DNA of 64,000 bases, taken from Leucothrix mucor DSM 2157. GTDB lineage: Bacteria > Pseudomonadota > Gammaproteobacteria > Thiotrichales > Thiotrichaceae. A program made the position numbers and the translations under genes. A model generated the notes under the pieces. That model did no database searches. It saw only the letters and a list, made by a program, of their open reading frames with translations, and was not told where the DNA came from. The DNA lies in assembly GCF_000419525.1 (NCBI RefSeq), contig NZ_ATTE01000001.1, positions 5,032,638 through 5,096,637 of the forward strand, given 5' to 3'. Shown here in pieces: positions 17,159 to 25,244 of the stretch; position 1 is the first letter of the stretch, and each line of letters begins with the position of its first letter.

Positions 17159-19363
17159 ATGAAATCCGATTTAAGTCGCTTATTGCGGCCGCGTACGATT
17201 GCGGTCGTTGGTGGGGCATTTGCGGCAATGGTAATTCGCCAATGTCGCTTAATGAATTTTGACGGTGAAATCTGGCCGGTACATCCAACTAAAGACGCAA
17301 TCGAAGGCGTGCCAGCATTCCGCAGTATTGATGAATTACCGGCTGCACCCGATGCCACCTTTATTGGTGTAAACCGGCATTTAACTTTAGAGATTGTTGC
17401 AGCGCTAGCCAAGCGTGGCGCGGGTGGCGCAGTGTGTTATGCCTCTGGTTTTCTGGAAGCGGATAGCGAAGGCGCTTCATTGCAAGCGGAGTTAGTGAAA
17501 GTAGCCGGTGAAATGCCGATACTTGGCCCCAATTGCTATGGTTTTATTAACTATGTGGATGGCGCGTTACTGTGGCCAGACCAGCATGGTGGCCGACGTT
17601 TAGCGCCGGATGAGCAGGGCGTTGCCATTATCACGCAGTCGTCCAATATTGCTATTAACCTGAGTATGCAACGTCGCGGTTTACCCATTGCCTTTATGCT
17701 AACGGCGGGCAATCAGGCAATGGTGGGTTTATCCGATATGGCATTAGCGGTATTGGATAATCCGCGAGTGACTTGTTTAGGTATGCACATCGAAGGCTTT
17801 GATTCGCTGGCGGGTATGGAAGCGGTAGCCCGAAAAGCCCGCCAATTAAACAAGCCGGTGGTAATTTTAAAGGTTGGTAAAAGTGAACAGGCGCAGCAAG
17901 CGACGCTCAGCCATACCGCATCCTTAGCGGGCGCTCATGCGGCTTCGCAAGCTTTTATCGAGCGTTTGGGTTTTGGTCGGGTTGAGACCTTACCCGCGTT
18001 TTTGGAAACCTTGAAGTTACTGCATGTGCATGGCGCATTGCTCGGTTATCGCTTGGGATCAATGAGCTGCTCTGGCGGTGAGGCGAGCTTGGTGGCCGAT
18101 GCGGCGCAGGGTAAGAAAATTCACTTTCCTGTGCTGAGTGCCGCTGAGAAATCCGTACTGAATGAGGCGCTAGGGCCAATGGTGACGGTGAATAACCCTC
18201 TGGATTACCATACTTATGTTTGGGGTGATGTTGCCAAAATGACTCGGGTTTATGCGGGAATGTTGGCGGTTGATACCGATCTTACCTTGCTGATCATGGA
18301 TTTGCCCCGTGCCGATCGCTGTACAGCTGAAGGTTGGGAGCCTGCGTTTTTGGCTTTTGAAGCAGCGGTGGCTGAGACGGTGGCGAAGAAAGTCTGTGCG
18401 GTGCTGACGGTTAGTTTGCCGGAAAATATTCCCGAGGCGATTATCCAGCGATTTATGGAGCAGGGTATTGCGGTGATTGGTGGGATTGAAGAGACGTTAA
18501 TTGCCGCTGAGGTTGCTGCGAATATTGGCCAAGCTTGGAAGAGGCCTGAAGCCATGCCGGTGATGAGTTCAGTAAAGAAAGCCGATCAACTGGCTGCTTG
18601 TAATCATAATGATCCATCGGGAGAGTTGTGCAGGAGGAGTCCAGGCGAGTCTCTTAATGAGACATCAGCTGAGCTATGCATTGCCCACACAAACAAACCT
18701 CTACCCAAATTATCAAAGCCTGTATCAGTAACACTTGATGAAGCAACCGCCAAAGCCGTCTTTAAAGCCAATGGCATCGCGGTCCCGCAAGGTCAAACGG
18801 TTCACTCATTAAACGAAGCCACTGCCGCCGCCGAGGCCATCGGCTATCCAATCGCCCTAAAAGCCCTCGGCATAGCCCATAAAACCGAAGCCAACGCAGT
18901 ACGCCTAAACCTGCAAAACTCGCAGCAGCTCAGCGAAGCATTTGCAGACTTACAGCATTTAAGTGAGGATCTGTATCTGGAAGCCATGGTACAGCGCCCC
19001 GTAGCGGAGTTAATTGTTGGCTTAAGCCGAGATCCGTTATTTGGCTTAGTGATGACGATTGGTGCGGGTGGCATCCTCGTTGAGTTACTGCAGGATAACG
19101 TCACTCTATTATTACCCAGCAGTCGCGAGGTCATTGATGAGGCGCTGGGTAGCCTAAAAGCCGCCGCTTTATTACGCGGCTATCGTGGCAAACCGGTAGC
19201 CGATATGGCCGCGGCGGTGGATGCCATTATCAATATTCAACAATACGCGCTGAGCCATGCGGATCAGTTGCAAGAGTTAGATATTAATCCCTTAATGGTC
19301 TGTGAAGCAGGGGCTGGCGCGTATGCCGCCGATGCGCTGATCGTTATCAATTCGGATTCATAA
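17159..19363 (+). CDS. ADP-forming-type acyl-CoA synthetase (CoA-binding + ATP-grasp fusion)
   Basis: This 734-residue protein is of the acetate-CoA ligase (ADP-forming)/pimeloyl-CoA synthetase-like family. The N-terminal CoA-binding Rossmann domain (about 1-130) is followed by succinyl-CoA-ligase-like domains containing the phosphohistidine loop LSHTASLAGAH near 250. A polar linker (about 465-525) precedes the C-terminal ATP-grasp domain (EATAKAVFKANGIAVPQG...). It would activate a carboxylic substrate; by context this is gamma-butyrobetaine, crotonobetaine or carnitine. E. coli uses an AMP-forming ligase (CaiC) and a CoA transferase (CaiB), both absent here, so this looks like a non-homologous replacement. 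Confidence 0.82.
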   Translation: MKSDLSRLLRPRTIAVVGGAFAAMVIRQCRLMNFDGEIWPVHPTKDAIEGVPAFRSIDELPAAPDATFIGVNRHLTLEIVAALAKRGAGGAVCYASGFLEADSEGASLQAELVKVAGEMPILGPNCYGFINYVDGALLWPDQHGGRRLAPDEQGVAIITQSSNIAINLSMQRRGLPIAFMLTAGNQAMVGLSDMALAVLDNPRVTCLGMHIEGFDSLAGMEAVARKARQLNKPVVILKVGKSEQAQQATLSHTASLAGAHAASQAFIERLGFGRVETLPAFLETLKLLHVHGALLGYRLGSMSCSGGEASLVADAAQGKKIHFPVLSAAEKSVLNEALGPMVTVNNPLDYHTYVWGDVAKMTRVYAGMLAVDTDLTLLIMDLPRADRCTAEGWEPAFLAFEAAVAETVAKKVCAVLTVSLPENIPEAIIQRFMEQGIAVIGGIEETLIAAEVAANIGQAWKRPEAMPVMSSVKKADQLAACNHNDPSGELCRRSPGESLNETSAELCIAHTNKPLPKLSKPVSVTLDEATAKAVFKANGIAVPQGQTVHSLNEATAAAEAIGYPIALKALGIAHKTEANAVRLNLQNSQQLSEAFADLQHLSEDLYLEAMVQRPVAELIVGLSRDPLFGLVMTIGAGGILVELLQDNVTLLLPSSREVIDEALGSLKAAALLRGYRGKPVADMAAAVDAIINIQQYALSHADQLQELDINPLMVCEAGAGAYAADALIVINSDS

Positions 19364-19378
19364 ATTCAGGAGAAAGGT

Positions 19379-20164
19379 ATGTCTGAGGTAGTAACAAGCC
19401 GCCGTGAGGGTGGTATTTTGGAAGTCACGCTGGATCGCCCCAAAGCCAATGCGCTTGATCTGGCAACCAGCCGCTTATTGGGTGAAGTGTTTCGCGATTT
19501 TCGGGATGATCCTGAGTTGCGGGTCGCTATTATTCGCACGGCTGGCGATAAGTTTTTCTGCGCAGGCTGGGATTTAAAAGCCGCAGCCGGTGGTGATGAG
19601 GTTGATGGCAATTATGGCGTTGGAGGCTTTGGTGGCTTGCAGGAGTTACGCGATCTTAATAAACCGGTGATTGCCGCCGTTAATGGCATGGCAGTGGGGG
19701 GCGGCTTTGAATTGGCCTTATCTGCCGATATGATTTTAGCGACTGAACATAGCAGTTTTGCATTACCTGAAATTCGCGCAGGAACTCTGGCCGATGCGGC
19801 GACCGTAAAACTCCCTAAGCGCATGCCCTATCACGTTGCGATGGATTTACTCTTCACCGGCCGTTGGATGGATATTCAGGAAGCCCATCGCTGGGGCTTG
19901 GTAAATGAAATCTTAGCCGATGAAGCTGCATTGATGGATCGAGTCTGGGAGCTGGCGCGTCTGTTGGCTGCTGGCCCACCGCTGGTATTTGCGGCAATCA
20001 AAGAAGTGGCGCGCGCCTCCGAAGCGATGGCTTTTCAGGATGCCATGAACAAGATTACAAAACGTCAATTTGCAACGGTTGATGTGCTCTACGACAGCGA
20101 GGATAATCTTGAGGGCGCAAAAGCCTTCGCTGAGAAGCGAGAGCCAGAGTGGAAAGGCCGTTAA
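19379..20164 (+). CDS. caiD: Carnitinyl-CoA dehydratase, CaiD-like enoyl-CoA hydratase
   Basis: This 261-residue crotonase-fold enzyme has the same length as E. coli CaiD and resembles it throughout: LEVTLDRPKANALDLATS, FCAGWDLKAAAGG, KPVIAAVNGMAVGGGFELAL (oxyanion hole), SFALPEIRAG, and the characteristic C-terminus FAEKREPEWKGR. It interconverts crotonobetainyl-CoA and carnitinyl-CoA. It is the last gene of the operon, 15 bases after the ligase, and is followed by a terminator. Confidence 0.9.
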   Translation: MSEVVTSRREGGILEVTLDRPKANALDLATSRLLGEVFRDFRDDPELRVAIIRTAGDKFFCAGWDLKAAAGGDEVDGNYGVGGFGGLQELRDLNKPVIAAVNGMAVGGGFELALSADMILATEHSSFALPEIRAGTLADAATVKLPKRMPYHVAMDLLFTGRWMDIQEAHRWGLVNEILADEAALMDRVWELARLLAAGPPLVFAAIKEVARASEAMAFQDAMNKITKRQFATVDVLYDSEDNLEGAKAFAEKREPEWKGR

Positions 20165-20240
20165 TGACTCGCTGAGCCAATACCATAAGTAATGGAAATG
20201 CGAATCAATAACTGTTCTACTAGCGTTTCAATATTTCCCC

Positions 20241-20266
20241 GGCCTGCCATTGCGCAGGCCTCTTTT
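20241..20266 (+). terminator. Terminator of the carnitine operon
   Basis: GGCCTGC (20241-20247) pairs with GCAGGCC (20254-20260) around a 6-nt loop, followed by TCTTTTA. It sits 77 bases after caiD and only about 15 bases before the presumed start of the MFS gene. Confidence 0.75.
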
Positions 20267-20280
20267 ATGGTAAGACTATT

Positions 20281-21696
20281 TTGACTCCTCAAGCTACTCG
20301 TGAATATTATCGGGATGATGCGACGGCACGCTTTAGCGCTCTCATCGTTGTGTGTATCGGCTCCTTTTTGACGCCTTTATCCTTATCCGCTGCGCTGGTT
20401 GCGATCCCTGCCATTGCCGCTGACCTGCATGCTGATGCGGTGTATGTGAGTTGGATTCCTGCAGTATTTTTGATTAGTAATTTAGTGACTTTATTGCCCG
20501 CGGGGCGCGCTGCCGATATCTATGGTCGCAAGAAAATCTACCTGATTGGTAACGTGGTTTTCTTAATTGGCAGTGTGTGTGCCGGTTTATCCAATAGCAT
20601 TGAAACCTTGCTGGTATTTCGGGTAGTGCAGGGCGTGGGCGCAGCCATGTTCTTTGGCTCCGGCATGGCCATTATCAGTAGTGTGTATCAGGATGGCGGG
20701 CGAGGTGCGGCGCTTGGCTGGGTGGTCGCCTCGGTGTACTTAGGCTTGAGCGGCGGGCCGGTGATTGGTGGCTATATTACGGATCACTTTGGCTGGCATT
20801 ATGTCTTCTTTATGCTGATCCCGTTTGTGCTGCTGGGTATGATTTTGATCGTACTTAAGCTAAAAGGCGAATGGCTTAGCCACGAGCCGCAAAAGTTGGA
20901 TTGGACTGGCGCGGGTTTGTTTTCGCTGTGGATTGTGAGTCTGTTTATTGGTCTGACGAATCTGCCAACGATGACGTCATGGATTGCCCTTCCCATCTCT
21001 GCTGTGCTGCTTTATCTATTTGTGACTCACTGCAATCGTATCCCGCAGCCACTGATTAAGCTCAAAGTGGTCTGGAGCAATAAGAATATTTCCTACGCCA
21101 TTATCGCCTCGATTTTTATGTATTCCAGTAGTTATGGATTGCAGTTTTTGATGGGTTTATACCTGCAATACAATCGCGGATTATCGCCCACTGAGGCGGG
21201 TAAAATGCTGTTAGTACAAGCGCTGATGATGGCGATACTGGCCCCAATTAGTGGGCGCTTATCCGACCGTTATCCACCCAATAGCATTGCAGCAGTGGGT
21301 TGCTTATTGGTGGCTTCCAGCTTTGTGGTGGTGCTGCAGTTGGATAATGAGTCATCGATGAATTTGGTGCTACTGGCGCTTGGCCTGTTGGGGCTTGGTT
21401 TCGGTATGTTCTCCACTCCGAATAATAATGGCGCGCTGAGTAATGTGCCGGAAGCCAGCTTAGGCATTGCCTCGGCGATTATGAATCTGTCACGGATGAT
21501 TGGTCAGTTACTGGGTACCGCATTGGTCACGCTGCTCATGTCGTTGTATATTGGCAATAACAATATTGATGCTGCGCATTATGACGCCCTGTTATCGGTG
21601 TTGATGTGGGTGACGATGGTATCACTGTGTTGTGCCTTGGCAGCGGCTTATGCGTCGTTTGCTATGTCGAGGTTTAAAGCGAAAGCGGCGGCTTAA
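20281..21696 (+). CDS. MFS transporter, DHA2 (EmrB/QacA-like) family
   Basis: This 471-residue inner-membrane protein has about 14 hydrophobic segments. It has the MFS loop motif GRAADIYGRKKIYLIG near 80, VFRVVQGVGAAMFFGSG and a motif-C-like GLSGGPVIGGYITDHFGWHYVFF. Members are proton-coupled exporters or, less often, importers. Its placement after the carnitine operon might mean solute movement, but family resemblance favours drug export. The TTG start at 20281 is weakly supported: no clear ribosome binding site, and it lies just after a terminator. The true start may be elsewhere. Confidence 0.8.
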   Translation: MTPQATREYYRDDATARFSALIVVCIGSFLTPLSLSAALVAIPAIAADLHADAVYVSWIPAVFLISNLVTLLPAGRAADIYGRKKIYLIGNVVFLIGSVCAGLSNSIETLLVFRVVQGVGAAMFFGSGMAIISSVYQDGGRGAALGWVVASVYLGLSGGPVIGGYITDHFGWHYVFFMLIPFVLLGMILIVLKLKGEWLSHEPQKLDWTGAGLFSLWIVSLFIGLTNLPTMTSWIALPISAVLLYLFVTHCNRIPQPLIKLKVVWSNKNISYAIIASIFMYSSSYGLQFLMGLYLQYNRGLSPTEAGKMLLVQALMMAILAPISGRLSDRYPPNSIAAVGCLLVASSFVVVLQLDNESSMNLVLLALGLLGLGFGMFSTPNNNGALSNVPEASLGIASAIMNLSRMIGQLLGTALVTLLMSLYIGNNNIDAAHYDALLSVLMWVTMVSLCCALAAAYASFAMSRFKAKAAA

Positions 21697-21701
21697 TTAT
21701 T

Positions 21702-22394
21702 ATGAAAACAATCGGTTTGTTAGGTGGCATGAGTTGGGAAAGTACGGTGGGCTACTACCGCATGATCAATGAAGGCGTGAAGCAATCGCAGGGTGGATTG
21801 CACTCAGCGAAGATTGCGATGGTGAGCGTCGATTTCGCTCCGATCGAAGCCATGCAACATGCGGGCGATTGGGATGGTACGGCTGAACTCTTGTCACAAG
21901 CGGCAAAAAACATTCAGGCCGCCGGAGCGGATTGTTTGCTGATTTGTACTAATACCATGCATAAAGTCGCCCCGCAGATTGCAGCGGTTTTAGATATTCC
22001 ATTGCTTCATATTGCAGATGCGACCGCTGAAGTCTTGGTGGCTGAGGGGATTAAAACGGTTGGCCTGCTCGGCACTGGATTCACCATGGAAGAGGGTTTC
22101 TATAAAGACCGCCTGAGTGAAAACTATGGCTTAGAGGTGGTTATTCCCAATCCCGAAGACCGGAAAATTATCCATGATGTGATCTATCAGGAGCTGTGTT
22201 TGGGTAAAACTGAAGCGGCTTCTAAGCTGGAGTATTTGCGGATTATTCAAGCGCTAAAAGCGCAGGGTGCTGAGGCGGTGATTCTGGGTTGTACTGAGAT
22301 TGGCATGCTGGTTGAGCAAGCGGATACGGATGTGAAGCTGTTTGATACAACAGCAATTCATGCGGCTAAAGCGGTTGAGTTTGCGGTGGCTTAA
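21702..22394 (+). CDS. Broad-specificity amino acid (aspartate/glutamate) racemase, YgeA-like
   Basis: This 230-residue PLP-independent racemase closely follows E. coli YgeA in layout. It begins MKTIGLLGGMSWESTVGYYR, has the first catalytic Cys in CTNTMHK near residue 85 and the second in GCTEIGML near 198, and ends with FDTTAIHAAKAVEF. The start is 5 bases after the MFS stop, so the two are co-transcribed. D-amino acid production is the family role; the particular substrate is not evident. Confidence 0.88.
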   Translation: MKTIGLLGGMSWESTVGYYRMINEGVKQSQGGLHSAKIAMVSVDFAPIEAMQHAGDWDGTAELLSQAAKNIQAAGADCLLICTNTMHKVAPQIAAVLDIPLLHIADATAEVLVAEGIKTVGLLGTGFTMEEGFYKDRLSENYGLEVVIPNPEDRKIIHDVIYQELCLGKTEAASKLEYLRIIQALKAQGAEAVILGCTEIGMLVEQADTDVKLFDTTAIHAAKAVEFAVA

Positions 22395-22577
22395 TGAGCT
22401 ACTCCTCGTAAGTAGTGGCTAGTTAATATCCATTAGTGGTTGTAATACCTGAGTTTTTTCAGTGCATTAGCCTGTAACTGGCAGAGCGACTAATATGGCT
22501 GTGGCTTATAGTGCTTTCTATCATGGTTTTGTAGTGATAGGACGAGCTAACCAATCAATCATCAGGAGTTGCCAATC

Positions 22578-23099
22578 ATGACACGAACCTTTCTATCTTA
22601 TTCTTGCGGGCTGGCATTACTGTTTAGCGCCACAGCTCAAGCTGATATCGAAGTCCGCTTTTCTGAAGGGGCTCCAAAAGATCGCTTTATCATTACCAAT
22701 CAAGGCGAATGCGCAATCAGTAATTTGACGGTGGATCTTGATCTCTCGAAAAGTCAGGGTAAGTTGATTTTTGATATCACGGCAGCTGGTTCTGGCGTTG
22801 AAGTATTTCAGCCATTTGAAATCACAGAAGGGAATATGAAGCTGGCTTCTGGCGCGGCGGTTAAGGATGGCGATTCCTCGTTATCACTTCAGATTGAATC
22901 CATCAATCCCGGTGAGCGCGTGAGCTTTACCATTGATGTGGATGATACGTTACCGGTGAGTTCATTGGGAATGATTCGGGTAGCTGGCTCGGAAATTCAG
23001 GGTGGGGAAGTGACTATTAAAAGTGCTGAGATACCTAAGACAAGCGCGGTATTTGGGAATAATAGTCGAGCGATGGTTGCTGTGCCTAAGTGTGCTTAA
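22578..23099 (+). CDS. Secreted protein, resembles 'aggregation factor core' family
   Basis: This 173-residue protein has a Sec signal peptide (MTRTFLSYSCGLALLFSATAQA, cleavage after AQA). The mature part is beta-rich and begins DIEVRFSEGAPKDRFIITNQGEC. VEVFQPFEITEG, DSSLSLQIESINPGERVSFTIDVDD and a C-terminal Cys follow. The pattern fits small bacterial proteins annotated as aggregation factor core; their function is unknown. The ATG at 22578 is chosen over an in-frame TTG at 22569 because AGGAG lies 9 bases upstream. Confidence 0.65.
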   Translation: MTRTFLSYSCGLALLFSATAQADIEVRFSEGAPKDRFIITNQGECAISNLTVDLDLSKSQGKLIFDITAAGSGVEVFQPFEITEGNMKLASGAAVKDGDSSLSLQIESINPGERVSFTIDVDDTLPVSSLGMIRVAGSEIQGGEVTIKSAEIPKTSAVFGNNSRAMVAVPKCA

Positions 23100-23102
23100 C
23101 GC

Positions 23103-23588
23103 TCACTTTCCCTGTCGAATTTGCTTCAAAATATCAAGCGAGATGCGATAGCCATTTTTTCGGATCTCCTCAATCAAGCGCTCGGCACTGTCAATAAACT
23201 GCATATCTTCAGCAATGCTTAGTATACGTACTAAGCCAGCAATTTGTAGACTCAGTGCCAAGGCTTGTTTGCGGGCTAGTCGATCATCGATGATTAGCAA
23301 TGAACCAGATGATTCCAGTGCCAGCCTGATAGCCTGTTTTTCGCCATCACCTAAACTGCGTTGCAATTTGATTTCGGCTGTTCCTGCCGTTGGCGCATCA
23401 GGGACTAGCATGCCGCTATCGATAGCAGCCTGAATTCGTTTACTGCCTTCTTTTGAGTCGCTCAGGCATTCACGTTCCACGGCATCGGGTATTACGACGC
23501 TGCCGAATAACGCTTCCAAAATGGCTAGTTGATCAACTTTGGCTAGTGCGATCAGTGGCCCTGCATCAGAAATTACGACTGTAGCCAT
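23103..23588 (-). CDS. DUF3368 PIN-like toxin of a type II toxin-antitoxin pair
   Basis: This 161-residue protein has PIN-like acidic positions: VISDAGPLIALAKVDQL (Asp8), VPDAVEREC (Glu), LGDGEKQAIRLA and LLIIDDRLARKQA (paired Asp). These are the expected metal-binding residues of a VapC-related nuclease. It overlaps the upstream UPF0175 antitoxin gene by 16 bases, the usual antitoxin-first order. It is convergent with the secreted-protein gene, with 3 bases between the stops. Confidence 0.85.
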   Translation of the reverse strand: MATVVISDAGPLIALAKVDQLAILEALFGSVVIPDAVERECLSDSKEGSKRIQAAIDSGMLVPDAPTAGTAEIKLQRSLGDGEKQAIRLALESSGSLLIIDDRLARKQALALSLQIAGLVRILSIAEDMQFIDSAERLIEEIRKNGYRISLDILKQIRQGK

Positions 23589-23911
23589 GCGCTAACATCC
23601 TGTGCCTCTTTGTCAGTCGTTTCATCGATTTTAACGATCTCAATTTCCAGCTCGTCTAAATGCTGGATGAAGTCACTTAGGTGTAGGCCACTGACTTTAG
23701 CTGCCGCTCCGAGCGATAACACGCCATCACGAAATAATACTGATGCGAGTGCCGGACGCAGGCTCTCTACGGTATTAATTAATGATTTATCCAAGTGCAT
23801 TAATACGGAGTCAGGCTCATTTCCTTTGAGTATGAGCACCGGTTCTTCAATAGCTTGCCGTAATGCCAGTGATGGATTTTTCTTAAGATTGCGAACATTA
23901 GTAGCGTACAT
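23573..23911 (-). CDS. UPF0175-family antitoxin with Phd-like N-terminus
   Basis: This 112-residue protein has a Phd/YefM-like beginning (MYATNVRNLKKNPSLALRQA, EEPVLILKGNEPDSVLMHL). A UPF0175 C-terminal HTH-like part follows (FRDGVLSLGAAAKVSGLHLSDFIQHLDE). The ATG at 23911 is favoured by GGAG 6 bases upstream, rather than an in-frame GTG at 23938. As antitoxin it is expected to neutralise the DUF3368 toxin and bind its own promoter, which overlaps the phased motif array at 23979-24131. Confidence 0.82.
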   Translation of the reverse strand: MYATNVRNLKKNPSLALRQAIEEPVLILKGNEPDSVLMHLDKSLINTVESLRPALASVLFRDGVLSLGAAAKVSGLHLSDFIQHLDELEIEIVKIDETTDKEAQDVSAWLQS

Positions 23912-23978
23912 GGTATGCTCCAATTTAGTGTGGTTCACCTAGTGTAGTCCACGCTTTGAATCTGAAGCAAGCAAATAA

Positions 23979-24131
23979 TTTGCGCGCAGCTATTGCTTGG
24001 TTTCGCGCAACAATTAAGGGCTTTTGCGCAATTAAAAAAGTTTTCGCGCAACATTTACGATCTTTCGCGCAATTAAATCCCGTTTCACGCAAGTTTAAAA
24101 TATTTCGCGCAATAAAAAGCGGCTACACGCA
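23979..24131. repeat. Helically phased array of eight TTTCGCGCAA-like motifs
   Basis: The core (G/A)CGCA ends at 23988, 24009, 24030, 24050, 24071, 24091, 24111 and 24131, spacings of 21, 21, 20, 21, 20, 20 and 20 bases. The extended motif is close to TTTCGCGCAA with AT-rich filler, often AATTAA. The spacing equals two DNA turns, so all copies face the same side of the helix. The array lies upstream of the antitoxin start and runs into the terminator of the neighbouring ABC operon. Mixed 20/21 spacing breaks reading frame, so it is not coding. Confidence 0.85.
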
Positions 24132-24153
24132 ATATCAATACGCATAGCCGCTT
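24112..24153 (-). terminator. Terminator of the glycosylglycerate ABC operon
   Basis: On the minus strand the arms at 24145-24153 and 24117-24125 (AAGCGGCTA/TAGCCGCTT, 9 bp) close a 19-nt loop and are followed by TTTTTATT. It lies 24 bases beyond the stop of the ATPase gene. Confidence 0.8.
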
Positions 24154-24176
24154 GGCGTTACTTTTACTTCCCCAGA

Positions 24177-25244
24177 TTAAATCGGCGTAGTAATCGTTTC
24201 ACCTTTCGCATCAAACCAGTACACCATCTCATCGCGACATTGCAGTTGCACTGCTTCACCCGTGCGGTATTCCCGCTCAGGATCAGCACGCACGACAATC
24301 GTCCCAACATCCGGCACATCGACATGCACAAAGCTGTCACTACCCAGCAATTCCGCGATTCCAATCACACCGCTGATATGGCCTTTCTCGACAATATCAA
24401 TGTGTTCAGGGCGAATACCCAGCTGCGTTGCCGTTTCTGGTTTCTCACAGCCACGCGCCGTCGTAATTTCAGAGCCATCACCCAGTAACACAGACGTTGC
24501 CGAGCCCGGTTTACAGTCCACAATATTCATACGAGGCGAGCCAATAAAGGTCGCGACGAACATATTAGATGGGTTGCGATACAGCTCCAACGGCTTACCA
24601 ACCTGCTCAATGGTTCCGGATGAGAACACCACGATACGATCTGCCAAAGTCATTGCTTCGACCTGATCATGGGTTACATAGATCATGGTGGCTTTGAGCT
24701 GATGGCGCAGTCTGGCAATCTGTACCCGCATGTCGACCCGTAGCGCAGCATCCAAGTTAGAGAGCGGCTCATCAAACAAGAAAGCTCGTGGATTACGGAC
24801 AATGCTTCGTCCGATGGCCACACGCTGGCGCTGCCCACCAGAAAGGTCTTTTGGCTTACGGTCCAGCAAGCTATCCAGTTTCAGAATATCTGAGGCAGCT
24901 TTAACTTTCGCGTCAATTTCCGCTTTTGGCTTACCCGCAACTTTCAGAGGAAAGCCCATGTTCTCGCCAACCGTTTTGTGCGGGTAAAGCGCGTAAGACT
25001 GGAACACCATCGACAAGCCACGCTCTGAGGCGGAGAGGGCGGTGACATCCTCATCATCAATCAGAATCTGACCGTCAGAGGCTTCTTCCAAGCCTGCAAT
25101 CAGGCGTAACATGGTGGATTTACCGCAGCCCGAAGGCCCGACAAATACCACAAACTCGCGGTCTTCAATGGTGAAGTCGACACCTTTGATAACGTGAATA
25201 TCACCAAAGCTCTTGTGTATGTTTTGTAGTTTAATCTTGGCCAT
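24177..25244 (-). CDS. ABC transporter ATP-binding protein, UgpC/MalK-like
   Basis: This 355-residue carbohydrate-importer ATPase (CUT1 type) has Walker A GPSGCGKST near 38, Q-loop VFQSYALYPHKTV, signature LSGGQRQRVAIGR, Walker B FLFDEPLSNLD and H-loop VTHDQVEAM. The C-terminal TOBE/OB regulatory domain (about 240-355) includes LGIRPEHIDIVE. The start has GGAGG 8 bases upstream and overlaps the hydrolase gene by 14 bases. It is the last gene of the LacI-controlled operon. Confidence 0.92.
   Translation of the reverse strand: MAKIKLQNIHKSFGDIHVIKGVDFTIEDREFVVFVGPSGCGKSTMLRLIAGLEEASDGQILIDDEDVTALSASERGLSMVFQSYALYPHKTVGENMGFPLKVAGKPKAEIDAKVKAASDILKLDSLLDRKPKDLSGGQRQRVAIGRSIVRNPRAFLFDEPLSNLDAALRVDMRVQIARLRHQLKATMIYVTHDQVEAMTLADRIVVFSSGTIEQVGKPLELYRNPSNMFVATFIGSPRMNIVDCKPGSATSVLLGDGSEITTARGCEKPETATQLGIRPEHIDIVEKGHISGVIGIAELLGSDSFVHVDVPDVGTIVVRADPEREYRTGEAVQLQCRDEMVYWFDAKGETITTPI

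Noticed and set aside
20241..22394. MFS transporter and racemase as part of the carnitine operon
   Set aside because: A terminator separates them from caiD, and neither family points to carnitine; kept as separate genes.
23979..24131. CRISPR array
   Set aside because: Motifs are only about 10 bases with 10-11-base filler that is AT-rich and similar between copies; no cas genes are in the window.
23956..24147. 63-codon frame across the motif array
   Set aside because: Its quasi-repeats come from the DNA motif; the 20-base steps break periodicity and there is no ribosome site.
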